This document shows, one piece after another, positions 38,335 through 50,451 of a stretch of DNA of 64,000 nt. How positions within the stretch are numbered: position 1 is the first letter of the stretch; each line of letters begins with the position of its first letter. Both the position numbers and the translations under genes were made by a program. Below the pieces are notes generated by a model, which did no database searches, was not told the DNA's origin, and saw nothing but the letters and a program-made list of their open reading frames with translations. Source of the stretch: Owenia fusiformis (lineage: Eukaryota > Annelida > Polychaeta > Sabellida > Oweniidae); NCBI GenBank assembly GCA_903813345.2, contig CAIIXF020000008.1:30714867-30778866 (forward strand), written 5' to 3'.

Positions 38335-38792
38335 ACAGTAAAATCTGTCTAATCCAAGGGACCAGCTCAGAGCGTTCGGATTAGGAGGTGTTCACATTTT
38401 GAGGTTTTGCATTTGCAAGATTTGGGTTTTTGAAGAAATAGAAACAAATTCTCAATAAATATTATAGTTCTTTTGACTACTTAGCTTTGGCATTAGAGTG
38501 ACATGAAAATCTGATTCAAATGAATTTAGTCATCCCAGAAAGCCCCACCATGAGTGAGATCGTTCAAGTTTTTTTCAAATATTTGATCAATTTATGGAAC
38601 ATGTGATATTTTATGTGTTCAGATTAGATAGGTTAATTTTCAAACATGACTGTTCACTGTCAAAATTGGGAGATGTTCATATTTCAAGTTTTTTAAACAT
38701 TTGAGTCAATGGGAGAAAAAACGGGACCAAAAAATGTTCAAATTGGGAGGTGTTCGGATTAGCCAAGTGTTCAGATATACAGGTTTTACTGT
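38335..38792 (+). mobile_element. Pogo-like MITE with TA flanks
   Basis: ACAGTAAAATCTGTCTAATC at the left and GATATACAGGTTTTACTGT at the right are inverted repeats, with TA at both outer borders. CAGT-starting ends and TA duplication fit the pogo/Tigger branch of Tc1-mariner. It contains repeated (G/A)GGTGTTC and TTCGGATTAG phrases and no transposase. Confidence 0.72.
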
Positions 38793-38853
38793 ACTACAAT
38801 TGTTTTCAATCTTTTGGAGGAAAGTGTACATCATTCCAGAGAAATGACAGATG

Positions 38854-38923
38854 CACTGTATATACAGTGATCGCCTACTATTAAAAGTGCGTGATCAAAG
38901 ACTCGACAAGATGCGCAAAATTC
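38854..38923 (+). repeat. ~70-bp repeat, inverted mate at 42778
   Basis: From CACTGTATATACAGTG through GTGCGTGATCAAAGACTCGA to AAAATTC it is nearly identical to the reverse complement of 42778-42848. Confidence 0.85.
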
Positions 38924-40060
38924 AAATATTTTGTAACGGTTACTTTTAAAAGATTTATTTGTGTTTATATTACAGGCTACTGGTGATTCAATTAGGTTTT
39001 GTAGGCACAAGAACACCCATATGCTTTGAGAAATATATATTAGTTTGACCATTTTTCGTATATGTTATTGATTTTACAATTTAAAGATATAAATGCGATA
39101 CAATATGTGTTATTTTATTTAAAAAGCTTGAAAATATCAAAAACAATAGAACATTTTTACTCTCTTTAATTTTTTATACTTAGATAGGGTCTTGGACTTC
39201 CATTTGACCATGATGAAATTCACGTTTCCCCTTCAATAACATGGAATAAATATTTTAACACAGAAACAAATGGATCAGCCAATAGCGTGAGTTTCAGCAA
39301 ACCATACACCCATATCTATATGCTTTTCAAGAGAAACAAATGGGGATCTCGCAAAATGTATGTCCAAACTGATTCAGTCAATTAAATGGTCACTGTGTGT
39401 GTGTTCATTTTGTTTTTCTGCCTAGATTTGAATACATTACCATTAAATGATATATACACTGAACCTCTAGAACCTGCTAAGTGAAACACCTCTTGAAGCG
39501 TAACACCTTACAAGTGGAACCGTTTTTTAAGTTCCATTTTAGTCCATTTATTTTACGCCTCTGATCCCAAGGTATGAGAACTATACACCTTGGCATCCAA
39601 GATGATTGTCGAATTGTAATGTAATTGTAATTGTAATAAAATATAAAATCTGAATTGTACATTATCTATTTCATTGGGGAGTTAAATCATTCTTTTGCAG
39701 CAAGGTATCAATAAGTAATGTAATGACGTAATAACCTTCAGTAGATGCCAGTAGTCAGTTCCCAGTTTCACCACGAGGTGGCTAACTTGGGTCATATATA
39801 AATGACAGGTATAAGGGAAAACTCCTCTAAGGTATTCAATATTCAGTAGATTTATTGATCAATTTTCAACTAAGGTCTATAAGTGATTAGCTTGAGAATT
39901 TTAGAATTGTATGTAATCGAATGCAAAATAAACGACCAGTTAGCGTTTTTAGAGAAACTCTACAAAATGTGAAATAAATACCATGCTATTATCTCTAATG
40001 ACAGAGTTATGTGGATCGATGGGACCGAGTAAAAGTTCCAGTTTAGGCTTTGCTCAGAGG
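38924..40060. other. Intron sequence, mostly unassigned
   Basis: 39453-39540 is a diverged fragment with AAGTGAAACACCTC and GTAACACCTTACAAGTGGAA phrases, of the type seen in the pogo-like MITE at 49213-49389. Nothing else could be supported. Confidence 0.4.
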
Positions 40061-40778
40061 GGTATCCAGTACTGTCAACCCCCAAAGATTTTCTCGCGGG
40101 ACAGATTTTTTAGACCCAGTGCCCAAAATTCGCGGGATTTTGCGGGACATCTACTAAATTTGCGGGATTTCGCGGGACATTTAAGGGATTTGCGTGATTG
40201 CGCTTATAGGCCAATTTTTTTTATCAAATTCGCGTGATTTCGCGGGACCATTCGAGGGACAAACACCCTAATTGCGGGACAGTTAACAGGTTTACCAGCA
40301 AAAACTTCATAGAGGGACAGATTTTCTAGAAAAAGTGCCCTAAATTTGCGGGATTTCGCGGGACATCCACCTAAATTTGCAGGATGTCCCGGGACATTCA
40401 AGGGATTTGCGTGATTTGGACTAATGTAAAGCGTGTAAAAGTACTTGAATCAAACTTTCAGATACTGATTAATCAAATATAATGCACCGTTACATTGTAA
40501 CTTAAATAAACGTCAACATAATTTCACAAAATACGCATAGACATATTATTAAACTTTATTGTAATTTATCAAAAACAAAAACCATGCTTGAGGTGTGAGT
40601 ATCGTAATCTAACACGAAATTCAAAAATTTGGAACAATACTTTGCACTTCTCTGCTTCTGGCGTCGTGACCAACTACTACCATACTGTAGGCATGGGCTT
40701 TCAATATTGAAAGCCCATGATATAGGGGTTCGATTAATCTACATCAAATTATAGGGAATGAGGTTACTTTTCTAGATA

Positions 40779-41551
40779 GGGTTTGTAGAAAAAACCGGGT
40801 ACCGGGTAGTAAATCCTCCATGCTGGGTTCAAACTTTTTTTTTTTTTATTCCTTCATTCTTATTTATGTACATGTAAATGTAAATATAAATATGTACATG
40901 TAAATGTAATGCAATTAATAATATAAATAAAATTTACGTAGACAAACTTGGTACCCGGTCGAAAAACCGGGTACCCAAAAAACGAAATATACGAATATAC
41001 AACATCATTAGAAAACGTGTAAGATTTGTTTTGAATTTACAAAAATGTAACTTCCTTCAAAATTGAGCTAGAAGCTTCAAATAAAAAGCATTTTAAGCCT
41101 CTTGTCTTCCTCTATCATCATGGTCATATTTCCATTGGTAATGAAGGGGAAGGGGGTGCGATCGCACCATCACACCCTCTCCTGGCTACGCCAATGACAT
41201 TGTAAGACGATTTGAATAATAAGACAAATCAATTTTACTCTATTTTCAATGAGTTCGTATGTTGGTACGTGAACATAACCAATGAAAATATGGTCATGAC
41301 GATAGAGGAAGAAAAGAGCCTTAAAATATGCTTTTTATTTGAAGCTTCTAGCTCAATTTTGAAGGATGTTACATACATTTTTGTAAATTCAAAACAAATC
41401 TTACACGTTTTCTGATAATCTAATTATGTTATACTCGTATATTCGTATTTTTCATTTTTTGGGTACCCGTTTTTTGACCGGGTACCGGGTACCAAGTTTG
41501 AACTCAGCATGGAGGATTTACTACCCGGTACCCGGTTTTTTCTACAAACCC
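40779..41551 (+). mobile_element. Mutator-like foldback element with 10-bp target duplication
   Basis: Perfect direct repeats TTTCTAGATA flank it (40769-40778, 41552-41561). The ends GGGTTTGTAGAAAAAACCGG / CCGGTTTTTTCTACAAACCC begin arms of about 290-365 bp that pair from 40779 to about 41144 and from about 41273 to 41551. Arms carry repeated GGGTACCGGGTA. Long inverted repeats with a 9-11 bp duplication are typical of Mutator-like (MULE) elements. The ~130-bp loop holds GGGGGTGCGATCGCACC, and CCTGGCTACGCCAATG resembles another MITE end. Confidence 0.8.
40836..40947 (+). repeat. T-rich insertion in one arm of the foldback
   Basis: The left arm has about 112-120 extra bases relative to the right arm, between two copies of CAAACT. 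The insertion starts with a T run and contains a repeated TGTACATGTAAATGTAA. Pairing of the arms resumes at CTTGGTACCCGG. Confidence 0.6.
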
Positions 41552-42034
41552 TTTCTAGATATCAGCGTCCATTTATTGTAACTCGCGTTTGCTAACATTT
41601 GCTCAGTTCTAAGATGAAGGCCACACGGATAGTAAAAAGGCCAACGTTGGAACTATTTGTGACCTACATCCCTATTGTCGTAATTAAAATGAAAGTTGAA
41701 CCCTTCCTCTTTATTTTGATACCAAACAACAGCATGCTAGGTACTTAAAATTAGGTAAACTTTACTCCTCAAAAGTGCAAAAACTTAGCTTCTTATATAA
41801 GATAAGATAATCACCATATAGCCTAGGGGATTGCAACAATTTCGGAAATTCGCGGAGGTCGAAAGCCACATTTGCGGGACATTGCGGGACACGCGAATTA
41901 GCCTAATTTTGATCGAATTCGCGGGATAATCCCGCCATTCGCGGGACACTTGACAGCTCTGGGTATCATCTCAGATTAACTGGTGGACACTATTGGAGAA
42001 TGAGAGTCTATTGTAATTTCAGAATCATTTATTG

Positions 42035-42401
42035 TTATTTCATTACTAATTGATATTCTCGTTCTATTGCAATTTCATTGGTAATTTTATTTGATTTTGT
42101 AGCAGTTGTTGAATCAGAGATTCTGGATGATTTCATTCGATTATTGTCAATCACTGAAATTGTCATGAATTCATCACTTTCTACAAGTATGTGTTTATTT
42201 ATTGATTTCACTTCATTTGGTATTATTCCAGAGAAATTTCTTGTTATCATTCTAGATTTGCCTCTATTTTCAGTAATCTTTCTCATCTTCATCTCTTCTT
42301 CATGATGTTCTACAAGGTGGTTTATAATGATTTGAAATTTAGGAGTTCGTAATGAAGGACAGTAAAACCATGTAAACCGAACCACTCTGAAATGCAAAGA
42401 A
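42035..42401 (-). CDS. Possible terminal exon or orphan reading frame
   Basis: An acceptor-like TTCTTTGCATTTCAG precedes about 121 open codons. They begin VVRFTWFYCPSLRTPKFQII and NHLVEHHEEEMKMRKI, become polar, and end EREYQLVMK. CAATAAA follows the stop at once, as in a last exon with its polyadenylation signal. CPS...HLVEHHE faintly recalls a degenerate C2H2 finger. The acceptor phase does not match the donor of the exon at 50269-50398, so it is not an alternative ending of that gene as modelled. It lies about 70 bp from a transposon border and could itself be mobile DNA. Confidence 0.25.
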
Positions 42402-42777
42402 CATATCATTAGAATCCACATGGTAAAATCACCCACTTGGCTGATCATAAATTGTTTTCATAACATCATTCTTACTCGATACTGAAGGGGAGTTGGAACG
42501 TCTGATATGCATGTAATTTATGTATATTAACCATAAGCATGTTGGTTTTGTGGTTTTGGTAATCTAAAAACAGAAAATTTGGTGAATATACATTTTCATT
42601 TTTGATTTTGCTTCATTTATTAACTCAGTTCAGGTATTTCGGTTGAACCAATCACCGAATCCTGTTACCAAATGAATCTTGAGTCTCTTATACAGCATAT
42701 GGAATACCATCTGTAGGTAAAATGTCATTAAGGTGGTAAAGAAAAGAGAAACAAACATACCTTTCCTCCGACATTTC

Positions 42778-42848
42778 GAATTTTCCGCATCTTGTCGAGT
42801 CTTTGATCACGCACTTTTAATAGTAGGCGATCACTGTACATACAGTGA
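42778..42848 (-). repeat. ~70-bp repeat, inverted mate of 38854
   Basis: Reverse complement reads CACTGTATGTACAGTG through GCCTACTATTAAAAGTGCGT to AAAATTCG, as at 38854-38923. Confidence 0.85.
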
Positions 42849-44870
42849 GGTGACACACTGTTATGGGAACTGGTCATATCAGATGTTCCCACGCTTTTCG
42901 TCCAGAAGAGGTCATTTCCCAGGATTATAGATGAACCCTTGGCCAATCAATGATATAGTTTACATAAGAGAAGTATGACTGTATGAATTCTGGGATATTC
43001 CTGTTTTGTTGAGACAGGTGAGAATAAAATTAACCCTTTGCAAATTTGATCAATACTGACTCCAATCATCCAATACTTGGCTCAGTAAAATAGTTGATTT
43101 ATATTTGAATTCGATAATAACATTTAAAAATTAAATGTGTAGTAGTAATACTTTAGTACCTCTTATTAATTAATGTATAATATTACAACATACATAATGA
43201 TGTAGGCAATTTGTTTCATAAAAATCTAAAAGTAAAATTCATAATTTAAATTTACCCTCTGGGAGCCCCAAAATTTTAGAAAATGCATTTTCTTGGTGAT
43301 GTATTTTCTAAACTACCAACATTTACCTGTAACACTTGTAACGAACACCTTTTGAGATATCTTATTCGGATTTAGGTCATCGTTTCCTCATTCTGATACT
43401 CATAGCATCTTTCTGTTTCACCTGACACATCTCAAGGCTGAGAAGAAATGAGATGTCATGGTTTATCATGATGTCTTTTCCTTGAAAAACTCTTATGTGT
43501 CAACTATCATTTTATAAGTTAGGCGCTTTTGAAAGTAACGCTTCAAAAAGGAAAAGTCAAAAACACCCAAGTTTAATGATTAAAACACCCATCAGTTATA
43601 AAACAACAATTATTTTAACATGCACCTTATGCCTGCACCTTATGATCAAAAATCCTGTTAACATTGTCTTTTCAGTGTTCTACCCAGGTTCTCATTTTCA
43701 CAATGCCAAAGTTGGTCAAAATATATAAAAGTTTCATAGTTTTCTCACTTTCAAAAGTAGATGCAAATGAGGTTCCAAATTTTGAAAGCTGACAATGACA
43801 AGGTTGTAGAACCTTGTTTTTAAAATATGTTTGCATGCCTCAATGGGATAACATTTGGAAGAGCTAACATTTTAATAGATATGGGGCCATTGTTCTAAAA
43901 AAATTAAGGTTGGCTTTTTTGGAAGGGACTTCTGGAAGAGCTAACATTTTAATAGATATGGGGCCATTGTTCTAAAATCAAAGCCCATTTATACAAAAAA
44001 AGCCAACCAAATCTCTCAAACTATCAAAACTTCCACATTATATTATCTCATACATCTCTCAGTAAGCGTATCTTTCCCATAAACAAATAGAATTGTTTTC
44101 TGGTTCCATTCAGCCTGTGAAATGAAAGTTTGCAAACAAATTCTATCCAAAGTCATGTCTGTTCTACAAATCTGCAAACAATTTGTGATTTTGAAGGGCA
44201 GAATTTAGTTGTTTCAAGGGTCCAAAGATTAAACAATTGTTTTGCTACAACAATTGAATGTTGACATGATGTTTATTTATAAAATGTAAAATAGTGTGAA
44301 AAAGCAGAAAATGAAAAAGTTAACAGAAACGCTGCGATCACTCTAAATTATACAAGAATTATAAAAAATCAGATATTTTAATTAAAATGTAGAGAGAAAA
44401 AACATGAAATATGCATGACTTTTATGACATTTTTCTCATTGCCAAGAAATATGCAATACAGTAATCTAAAAAATATTTTGAGAATATCATACTTTGACCT
44501 GGAATATCTCCAATTTGAGGTTTCTTTACAAGTTGAAGTTATCTAAAAATCTTCCAGGGAAAATTTCATGGAACACATTTCTAAACAGAACTTGGTTTTG
44601 ATGTTCATCAGTTATCAATTTACTCCCCATCCCCCATTCTGTTACTCATAGCATCTTTCTGTTTCACCCGAAACATGGGCTGAGAAGAAATGAGATGTCA
44701 TGGTTTATCATGATGCCCACCCCCCTCCTTTCTTTCCCTCCAACACCTCTCATCTGTATACTTTGACATGGGAACCTGAAGGATATCTCCATGTGTTCTA
44801 AATCTGGGCAGATCAAATTCTTTATTTATGTATTCAGTATTATATTCCAAATAGTTTGAGGCTTCTACAT
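42849..44870. other. Intron sequence with short dispersed repeats
   Basis: GAGATGTCATGGTTTATCAT with an upstream ACTCATAGCATCTTTCTGTT occurs at 43398-43475 and 44642-44716, and again at 57037-57103. A ~45-bp block GAGCTAACATTTTAATAGAT is duplicated at about 43859 and 43936. No gene supported. Confidence 0.6.
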
Positions 44871-45440
44871 ATTTTAGTTACAGTAAGTCACCATGGTAAA
44901 AATCTTCATGGAAAATATTAGAGCTGAAGATTTGGGGAAGAACCATTGCATTGATATAAGTGGGGATCTCCTCATTCAGACTCTCAACAAAAAGTATTTT
45001 CTGACAATATTTTAGTTACAGTAAGTCACCATAGTGGGGATCCTCTGTAAAAGAGAGAGCTAAAGAATGGGGGATGAACCATTGCATTAAAATAAGGCAG
45101 TGGCGTAGCGTCATATACGCATAAAACGCCATAGTGTACTCTCAAAGTTTAGAGAAAAGTGAATTTTTGATATTGAAATGACCCATGTTTAATATTCTGA
45201 AGTAATGGCCTAACATTTTATTAATCCATATTATTTTTTCGTAGTCGGAATTTCGTATTTTAAAACGCCCCAGAACGCTTCAAATGCAATCTAATTTTTT
45301 CTAATTTTTGGGGGAAAGAACACCCCCCCTCAAAGCTTGTTCGCTTCGCTCACTCGTGGCGTACACTCCTAAAATACCCACGCTACGCCACTGTAAGGGA
45401 ATCTCCTCTTTTAGACTCTCAACAATAAAAAGAAATGGTG
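44871..45440 (+). repeat. Tandem duplication (~142-bp unit), second copy split by a MITE
   Basis: TTTAGTTACAGTAAGTCACC begins both copies (44872 and about 45013). Both continue through GAACCATTGCATT and a TCTCCTC...AGACTCTCAACAA end. The second copy is interrupted by the element at 45098-45393. Confidence 0.8.
45098..45393 (+). mobile_element. MITE with CAGTGGCGTAGCGT ends
   Basis: CAGTGGCGTAGCGT at the left and ACGCTACGCCACTG at the right differ by one base as inverted repeats. TAAGG flanks both sides (45093-45097, 45394-45398). No coding capacity. The intact neighbouring duplicate shows the pre-insertion site. Confidence 0.85.
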
Positions 45441-48400
45441 ATCTGCAAGAAAAAAACACTTAATCTGTCCAAAATCCAAAACCTAAATTGCTAATAATTT
45501 ATCAGAGTTTTTCCAACAAAGAAATTATATTGTAACAGGTTGTTTAACATGAAAACAGTTCTTAAGCAGATTGCCTAATAACAGTATAAAATCCTTATCT
45601 TTGACATTACTACATATACTAACATAAGAATTATACCATATGAGCAGCCGATTTGTCGTCTGCTCATGGATGGTATTTCACCTACTTTCTCTATTAAATT
45701 TGAAAGAATCCCCAATTTTTCTTTGATTTCTATATATTTTAGAGCATGGAGAAACATTCTATATCTTTTATTTAACATTGGTTCTCCTCCCTTGTATTCT
45801 ATTTCTAAAACCAAAATATTGACTGGTGCGAAATTTCATATCTGAGCAAGACCTCCCTGATAAAACGCAGACTGATTAGGTCTTTAGAGAAGAAAGGAAC
45901 ATTGTAGAAGGTTCAGAAAAGTTCAAAAAATCAACCTATTAACATTTTTGTGGACCCTTCATTGCACAAGTGAAATCTGAGGCATTAATTAGGCAGTAAA
46001 TCTTAAACTAGACCATTCATCACTCTTGTAGGTCTGGGGAAGATAAAAAGGAAAATAATCTTGAAAAGTGTCAAGGTGGTAATGTTTTTAAAATGAAAAA
46101 TAGATTTGGAAAGAGCTGAATCAACAAGAAATAAAGCAAACAGGCATATAGTTAACACTCTAAATTGTATAGAAATGCAAGAAAATTAAACAGTTCATTC
46201 AAATTTTCGAGAAAAATTGGATAAAATCGGCATGATCATAACATTTCTTTCATAGGTAATAATCAAAACAAACTGATAAGAAATTAAGTAGAGAACAGAA
46301 CTTAGACATGTGATCTTTTTGATACTGGTTAACCACTACATAATAATTATCAGAACAAATAAATGTTATCAAATCGTGAATAAATAAAGTGTTGAAATAT
46401 CTCATGTTTTGTTTTGTCAATTTGGGATGCATAAGATGAAGACATAAAGACCACAACAGAGAATTCCCATTAGTTAAACCCTAATACATCAGAGCAAATA
46501 AACTGTCATATTTTTGAGATAATAATTTTAGCTATGAGTTTCTTCGTTCATATATTTCTTGCATCATAATTTAATGTAACAAATATAAAGTGTTCATGCA
46601 TATCCTCTTAAGTCTTTTCCTTACCTCATCTCTTAATTGTAAAGCCCTAAAAACAATTCAAAAATTCCTACCTGATATAGCTGAAGTGATTGAATCATTT
46701 CTGAGTTTCTTGTACATATTTCCCGAACAATCCATATTTTGGGGTAAAGGTTAGCCTTCCAATCTATGTCCTATCTTTCCAAACTCAAAGAATTATTCAT
46801 GGAAATAATCTTGAAAAATTTGATCTTTCCTCTTTTCATCTTTAACACGTCACAAACTTTTTTTCACATCCTCAGAGAGTCATGGAGGTTTTCAATTCAA
46901 TATCCTAACCCTAACCTTGTGTCTCTTCAACTGAATTGTCTATTCCTATTCTTGCATTAAAGAATTTAAAGTGTTGACTTCATACATGTGTTTATTTATT
47001 GTCTGCTTTTCTTTCAAAAACATAACCTAAAGAATTTCTTACTGAGTTACATGTTGCATTGTAACACAGTGTTTAGCTTTTGTTTTCGATGTGAACTCAT
47101 TCAAAAATGATAAGGTTAAATATAAAGGGTTACTTTTTGCAACATGGGGAATCTAGATAGTCCAGGGACAGGATATGGTGTAAGTTTCATTAAGTTAAAA
47201 TTCTTAGGTTTTTTTGTGAAATTCAGACATTTCATTCGAATTCTTGGAAGAAATATTAGTAGAAAATAAGCTTGAACAATTTTGTAAGGGATCATTGATG
47301 GCCTTAAGATAATTTCCGGATGGTCATGTTTTAAAAATATGAAATAGAGTGGAAAAGAGTGGAATCAGCAAGAAATAAAGTAAACAGGCATGTAGTTAAC
47401 ACTCTAGATTGTATTGAAATGCAAGAAAATTAGGAACTTCATTCAAATTTTAGAGAGAAAATATGTGCAATGAGAATGACCTCTATGACCATATTTCTCA
47501 GTTGTGTGCTGGAGGCCTGAAGTTTTCAAGTTTCTGTGTTACTTACTCATCAGTCATATGCCCTGAGCTTATTGTGCAGGATAGTAAAAAACATCAGCTG
47601 GTCATATGTGTTTTGCAAAAATGTTACATTTTTTAATCCAAAAGAGAATTCTCCTAAAGGCCACAAATAGATTTAAATATTTTTTCTTATTTTAACATCA
47701 TCATTGCATATTAGGTGAAAATATTTTACTATGTCTCCTCAAAGAATCTAAAACAATTTTTTCTCATTGTTTCTCAGTCTTATTAAACCTCTGTAGCTTC
47801 TCCCCCTTCTTCGTGTTACAGAGCTTGAAAGGGAAACAGGGACAGCTTCGATATTCATTCAAAAATGTTATCTATTCAGTTTAACAAATTTCTCTTGTCT
47901 CCTAATAAAATGTGCATGAAAACATGCCAAAGTGTCTTTTTTGTTTTGATAGAATTTTGTTTCACCTGACAAGAACAAACCAAATAAACAACATAATAGG
48001 TATATTTGCAAACTTATTGAACAACCTGGTATATTATTCAATAAGTTTGCCTTGCTTCAAATGGGCTTATTTGCCTTAAATTATTGATATAGACATAAAC
48101 CAGCAATTTGTCTCCTCTCCAGATGACCAAACATGGTATTGTCTTTTTTATATGAAATTATTTTTTGAGGAAACCACAAAGGTCTAGGCATAATATCTTC
48201 TTTATTCAAGCAGATCAAAGAACAAGAGAGGGAAACCCCCATGATCCCTCATTAACATTACACTGAAGTCCATATCACCAAAGAGGTCAAAGAATTATGG
48301 GATACATCAGCTTCCCTTGCCAGGGTGATCAAATATCTCACAGAGTTGCAGAATTAGATTTTGGTTTCCAGCAATCATAACCACAATACTGATAGTGGAA

Positions 48401-49210
48401 AAGTTTGGAATACTTCCCAAACCACAACTATGGCCTTCTTTACCCAGATGTAAGGTCTTGGAAATAGTTCGGAAAAGTGATGCTAACCGAAATGCTGATT
48501 TTTGTATCATCTTTTCCGTAAATGTCCTTTGAAATATAAAGACTTTAAAATTTGAATATGGGGAAGAGTATGGAAGGGTAGGGGGGTAAGGGTGGATATA
48601 CAATGTACTTATTATGCATTCAGATTATATATTTTATTTATACATAAAGTAATACGACAGAAGTGACACTTTGTAGCATCGATAGAACTCTAATAACAAA
48701 TCTCATGAAATTTGTATGGAATAACAAATCAGTTGGGTCAACCATGTAACAATAAAGTGAGCCTTTAACTCCATGCTTTCCAAAGACCACACATTAGCCT
48801 TTAAGTCTATATTTTCCACCATTAAGACCACCATGGTATTTGTAGGAATGACTGGTCGTGATAGATTATTTGTACAACTCTCTGAGGAGTACAATCTTAG
48901 ATACAGGTTGAAGAAAATACAAGCTTAATTAAGGAGTAGGAAGGTGGAAATCTGAATCATTAGGATAAACATTGACCAATATATAATATCTGAGACATGA
49001 CTCCCACCATGAAAAGATGAGATGGCAGAACCATTATGATATCAAACACATGCAATAGTGACACCTATTACAACTCTACCATTTAAGCATTAGAGTGGGG
49101 CCTTTTTATTTTTCAAACATTTACATATATATATATCATAAATTTGAAGGGGGTCTTAATGCCTTATCTAAACATTACCCCAAATGGATGAGCATTAAAT
49201 ATAACTTAAA
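45441..49210. other. Intron sequence with one diverged repeat pair
   Basis: 46085-46210 and 47322-47460 share AAGAAATAAAG(C/T)AAACAGGCAT, AGTTAACACTCTA and TGCAAGAAAATTA; a weaker copy lies at 44290-44430. No gene supported. Confidence 0.55.
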
Positions 49211-49212
49211 TA

Positions 49213-49389
49213 CAGTTAAACCTGTCTAAATAGAACACCTTTGGTACCTATAAAAGGTGTTCCACTTTAGAGGTATGTCACTAGAGGTTCATTTAACATT
49301 ACGTCAGGTGGTCTTAGGATGCTGTAAAATTTGTTCCACTAATAGAGGTGTTCCACTTCCAGGAGTGTTCCACTTTACAGGTTTTCCTG
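49213..49389 (+). mobile_element. Pogo-like MITE with TA flanks
   Basis: CAGTTAAACCTGTCTAAATA left and TTACAGGTTTTCCTG right, with TA outside each end. 177 bp. The interior repeats GGTGTTCCACTT. Confidence 0.78.
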
Positions 49390-50268
49390 TATCTTGGAAG
49401 ATCACAGCTGCTTGTTTAGTAACTTTGCAAGCAGAAGTTTGACCTGAAGTATCCTTATAAATCAGTTAACAAAATAAGTCTGTGTTTGTAGCAATTAATG
49501 CTTTGTAATTACCTTACCCATCAATCAATTAACCATACCTGTGTTCATAAAGGGACCAAGTCAAAAGGAAAAATTGCCCCCTCTGTTAAATCTGATCAAA
49601 TATTTAAGTTACATTAAATTATTTCTCATTCCATGTTTAATATTTTTCCAAAAGTTCACAAATAAATTTTTCAAACATAGGGTAACTTGACATGACCCCT
49701 AAGTGAGTCAAGGCACTGATGAACTGACAGACATTACTTGTACCAATATAATCTTACCAATAAGTAGTCTGTTTATGCTTATTGACTCCATTTCTCAATC
49801 ATCGAAGGAACAGATTTTTTGGTTTCTTTTTCGTTTTGCCAGAATTTCAGAAACAACCCCCAAAGACCATCATCACAATCATGAAAATAATCCAATCCAA
49901 TATTCCCAATTAATCATGGATCCATCATTGTAAAACCCCAAAATCATAAAACTAATTGATTTTCCTCAATCAATAAACTTATTGCCAATTTGACATATTT
50001 CCAACTTTCTGTTTAAGTCATACAACATGGTTTTCATCAACTTATATGGCTTAGGCTTAACCTATAAGAGTTCGTTATTAAACATAGAAAAGTAGAAAAA
50101 GCTGCAATTTTGTAGTGATTTTTTACCTCAAGCAAGATTTTAATCCTAAAAATTAGCTAGATTGTGGTTATATGTACATAATACGGCTGTGTAAAATAAA
50201 TATATGTTACGCAACCATATCAAATTCACTTGCACCACAGTCATATGAAAATACGACCTTAGACTCAC

Positions 50269-50398
50269 CTGAATCGTATTTCTTAGTCCCATTTGTAGAG
50301 TGGGGTCTTTGTGCTTTATCAAGGGGGTGTTGTCCTCCACTGACATCTTCAGGTGTCAGGTAACCACAGCTCTCATCTAAGGCAGTAGACTCAGCCAT
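50269..50398 (-). CDS. First coding exon of the type II membrane-protein gene
   Basis: ATG at 50398 opens 43 codons plus one base: MAESTALDESCGYLTPEDVS, then GGQHPLDKAQRPHSTNGTKK and YDSG, with donor GTGAGT after GATTCAG. The exon itself begins at 50451 after a strong acceptor (TTTCTTTCTTTTCAG), so a non-coding exon must lie farther right. The first base left over completes GGC with the acceptor at 24463, giving ...YDSG/GYSDVDSM. The intron between them is about 25.8 kb. CGYLTPED is a possible phosphotyrosine-type motif. No signal peptide, as expected for a type II protein with a long inner tail. Confidence 0.7.
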
Positions 50399-50451
50399 AT
50401 TTCCTTAACATTTGTATTTCATTCGGAATGTGATATGCCAGGTCAAAGATA

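Larger units (their letters stand above)
40067..41961 (+). mobile_element. Non-autonomous DNA transposon (CAGTACTGTCAA ends) split by a foldback
   Basis: Left end CAGTACTGTCAAC and right end CTTGACAGCTCTG are inverted with two mismatches. GGTATC lies on each side (40061-40066, 41962-41967). Both flanks of the interior are packed with CGCGGGAC and GGGATTTCGCGGGACAT phrases, likely subterminal protein-binding repeats. The 773-bp foldback at 40779-41551 sits inside; without it and one target copy the element is about 1.1 kb. The superfamily is unresolved; hAT-like ends but a 6-bp apparent duplication. Confidence 0.75.

Noticed and set aside
42035-42401. Alternative last exon of the type II membrane-protein gene
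   Set aside because: Its acceptor phase does not match the phase-1 donor of the exon at 50269.
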